Below are positions 63,773-64,000 of a stretch of DNA of 64,000 nucleotides, piece by piece. Position 1 is the first letter of the stretch. Each line of letters begins with the position of its first letter. A program made the position numbers and the translations under genes. The stretch is from assembly GCF_000820515.1 (NCBI RefSeq), contig NZ_JXDG01000022.1:58710-122709 (forward strand), given 5' to 3'. Origin of the DNA: Pseudomonas batumici (GTDB lineage: Bacteria > Pseudomonadota > Gammaproteobacteria > Pseudomonadales > Pseudomonadaceae). The notes under the pieces were generated by a model, which was not told the DNA's origin, ran no database searches, and worked only from the letters and a program-made list of their open reading frames with translations.

Positions 63773-63836
63773 GGTTGGTATTTCAAGACTGACCCGGTAC
63801 AGGACCAGGTCGGTGTTCTGACGAAACGCTTGAAGC

Positions 63837-64000
63837 CTACGCGGCCTCCGCCACCGGCGCCCGACGCACGTCCGGCTGTTTCCAGGAGTCCGCCGCGGCT
63901 TCCTCGATGGCCTGCTGGATGGCTTTCTTGCGGCGCTCTTCGGCCTGACGACCGAAGTACCAGACCAGGAAGGTCATCAACGACACCGCCAGCAGAATCA
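63837..64000 (-). CDS. Membrane protein C-terminus (partial)
   Basis: The minus-strand frame runs in from the right edge and stops at 63837. The visible residues include a membrane helix (ILLAVSLMTFLVWYFGRQ) and a charged cytoplasmic tail with ERRKKAIQQAIEEAAADSW. This looks like the last helix and tail of a transporter, but the family cannot be named from 54 residues. Confidence 0.55.
   Translation of the reverse strand, partial: ILLAVSLMTFLVWYFGRQAEERRKKAIQQAIEEAAADSWKQPDVRRAPVAEAA

Noticed and set aside
1..64000. CRISPR arrays, rRNA, tRNA, complete IS elements or prophage
   Set aside because: No regularly spaced repeats, no structural RNA sequences and no transposase or phage structural gene were recognised.

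Overview
The window looks like a chromosomal stretch of a fluorescent Pseudomonas (P. fluorescens group). This is inferred from GC-rich coding sequence, Pseudomonas-typical families (DUF6124, T6SS Tae4/Tai4 and Tli3-like immunity genes, DUF1842/DUF1843 proteins with their radical SAM enzyme) and a REP-like palindrome near the right end. No rRNA, tRNA, CRISPR array or complete insertion sequence was seen. Much of the window is accessory DNA with many small decay scars.

Left part (1-15 kb): the end of an ABC-2 permease gene, a Tat-exported beta-carbonic anhydrase, a 2OG-oxygenase-like gene, then a decayed AraC/LysE region beside an intact GST gene. Next come two immunity-like small genes, a DUF6124 gene, a phosphodiesterase, a VOC protein and an ArsB-type pump. 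A minus-strand operon carries a Tli3-like lipoprotein and two membrane proteins. After it there is an orphan ParD antitoxin with only the tail of ParE, and a DHH phosphoesterase gene whose 3' segment (84 bp) is duplicated 2.7 kb away.

15.2-26.5 kb: a two-partner secretion locus, TpsB - HlyC-like lysine acyltransferase - 2590-residue TpsA with a GHSRG hydrolase-like C-terminus - three small lipoproteins.

26.6-45.5 kb: the most interesting region, a probable phosphonate biosynthetic gene cluster. It has phosphoenolpyruvate mutase, an aminotransferase, two homologous heme-oxygenase-like diiron proteins, a fumarase-type lyase, two MFS exporters (one Fsr-like), a cystathionine-synthase-type PLP enzyme, an amino-acid permease, RidA, a divergent threonine synthase, an ACT-less homoserine dehydrogenase, an aldehyde dehydrogenase, three LysR regulators and one Lrp regulator. 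No phosphonopyruvate decarboxylase is visible, so transamination to phosphonoalanine is a plausible next step. The altered threonine synthase could be a self-resistance copy. The product cannot be named from sequence.

45.5-60 kb: a TetR-controlled three-gene operon; a NIT-domain protein plus chemoreceptor operon preceded by a sigma-54 promoter and a structured leader/terminator; VapBC with its operator; a SotB-like MFS; WrbA; a GATase/AraC - SnoaL - PfpI - SDR group; a T6SS Tae4/Tai4 effector-immunity pair; an oxalate/monocarboxylate-type MFS; and an AT-rich c-type cytochrome.

60.2-63.3 kb: a radical SAM protein with three mutually related Y-X10-GDL (DUF1843) proteins, a predicted but uncharacterised peptide or protein modification system. 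The window ends in a REP-like palindrome and the C-terminus of a membrane protein.
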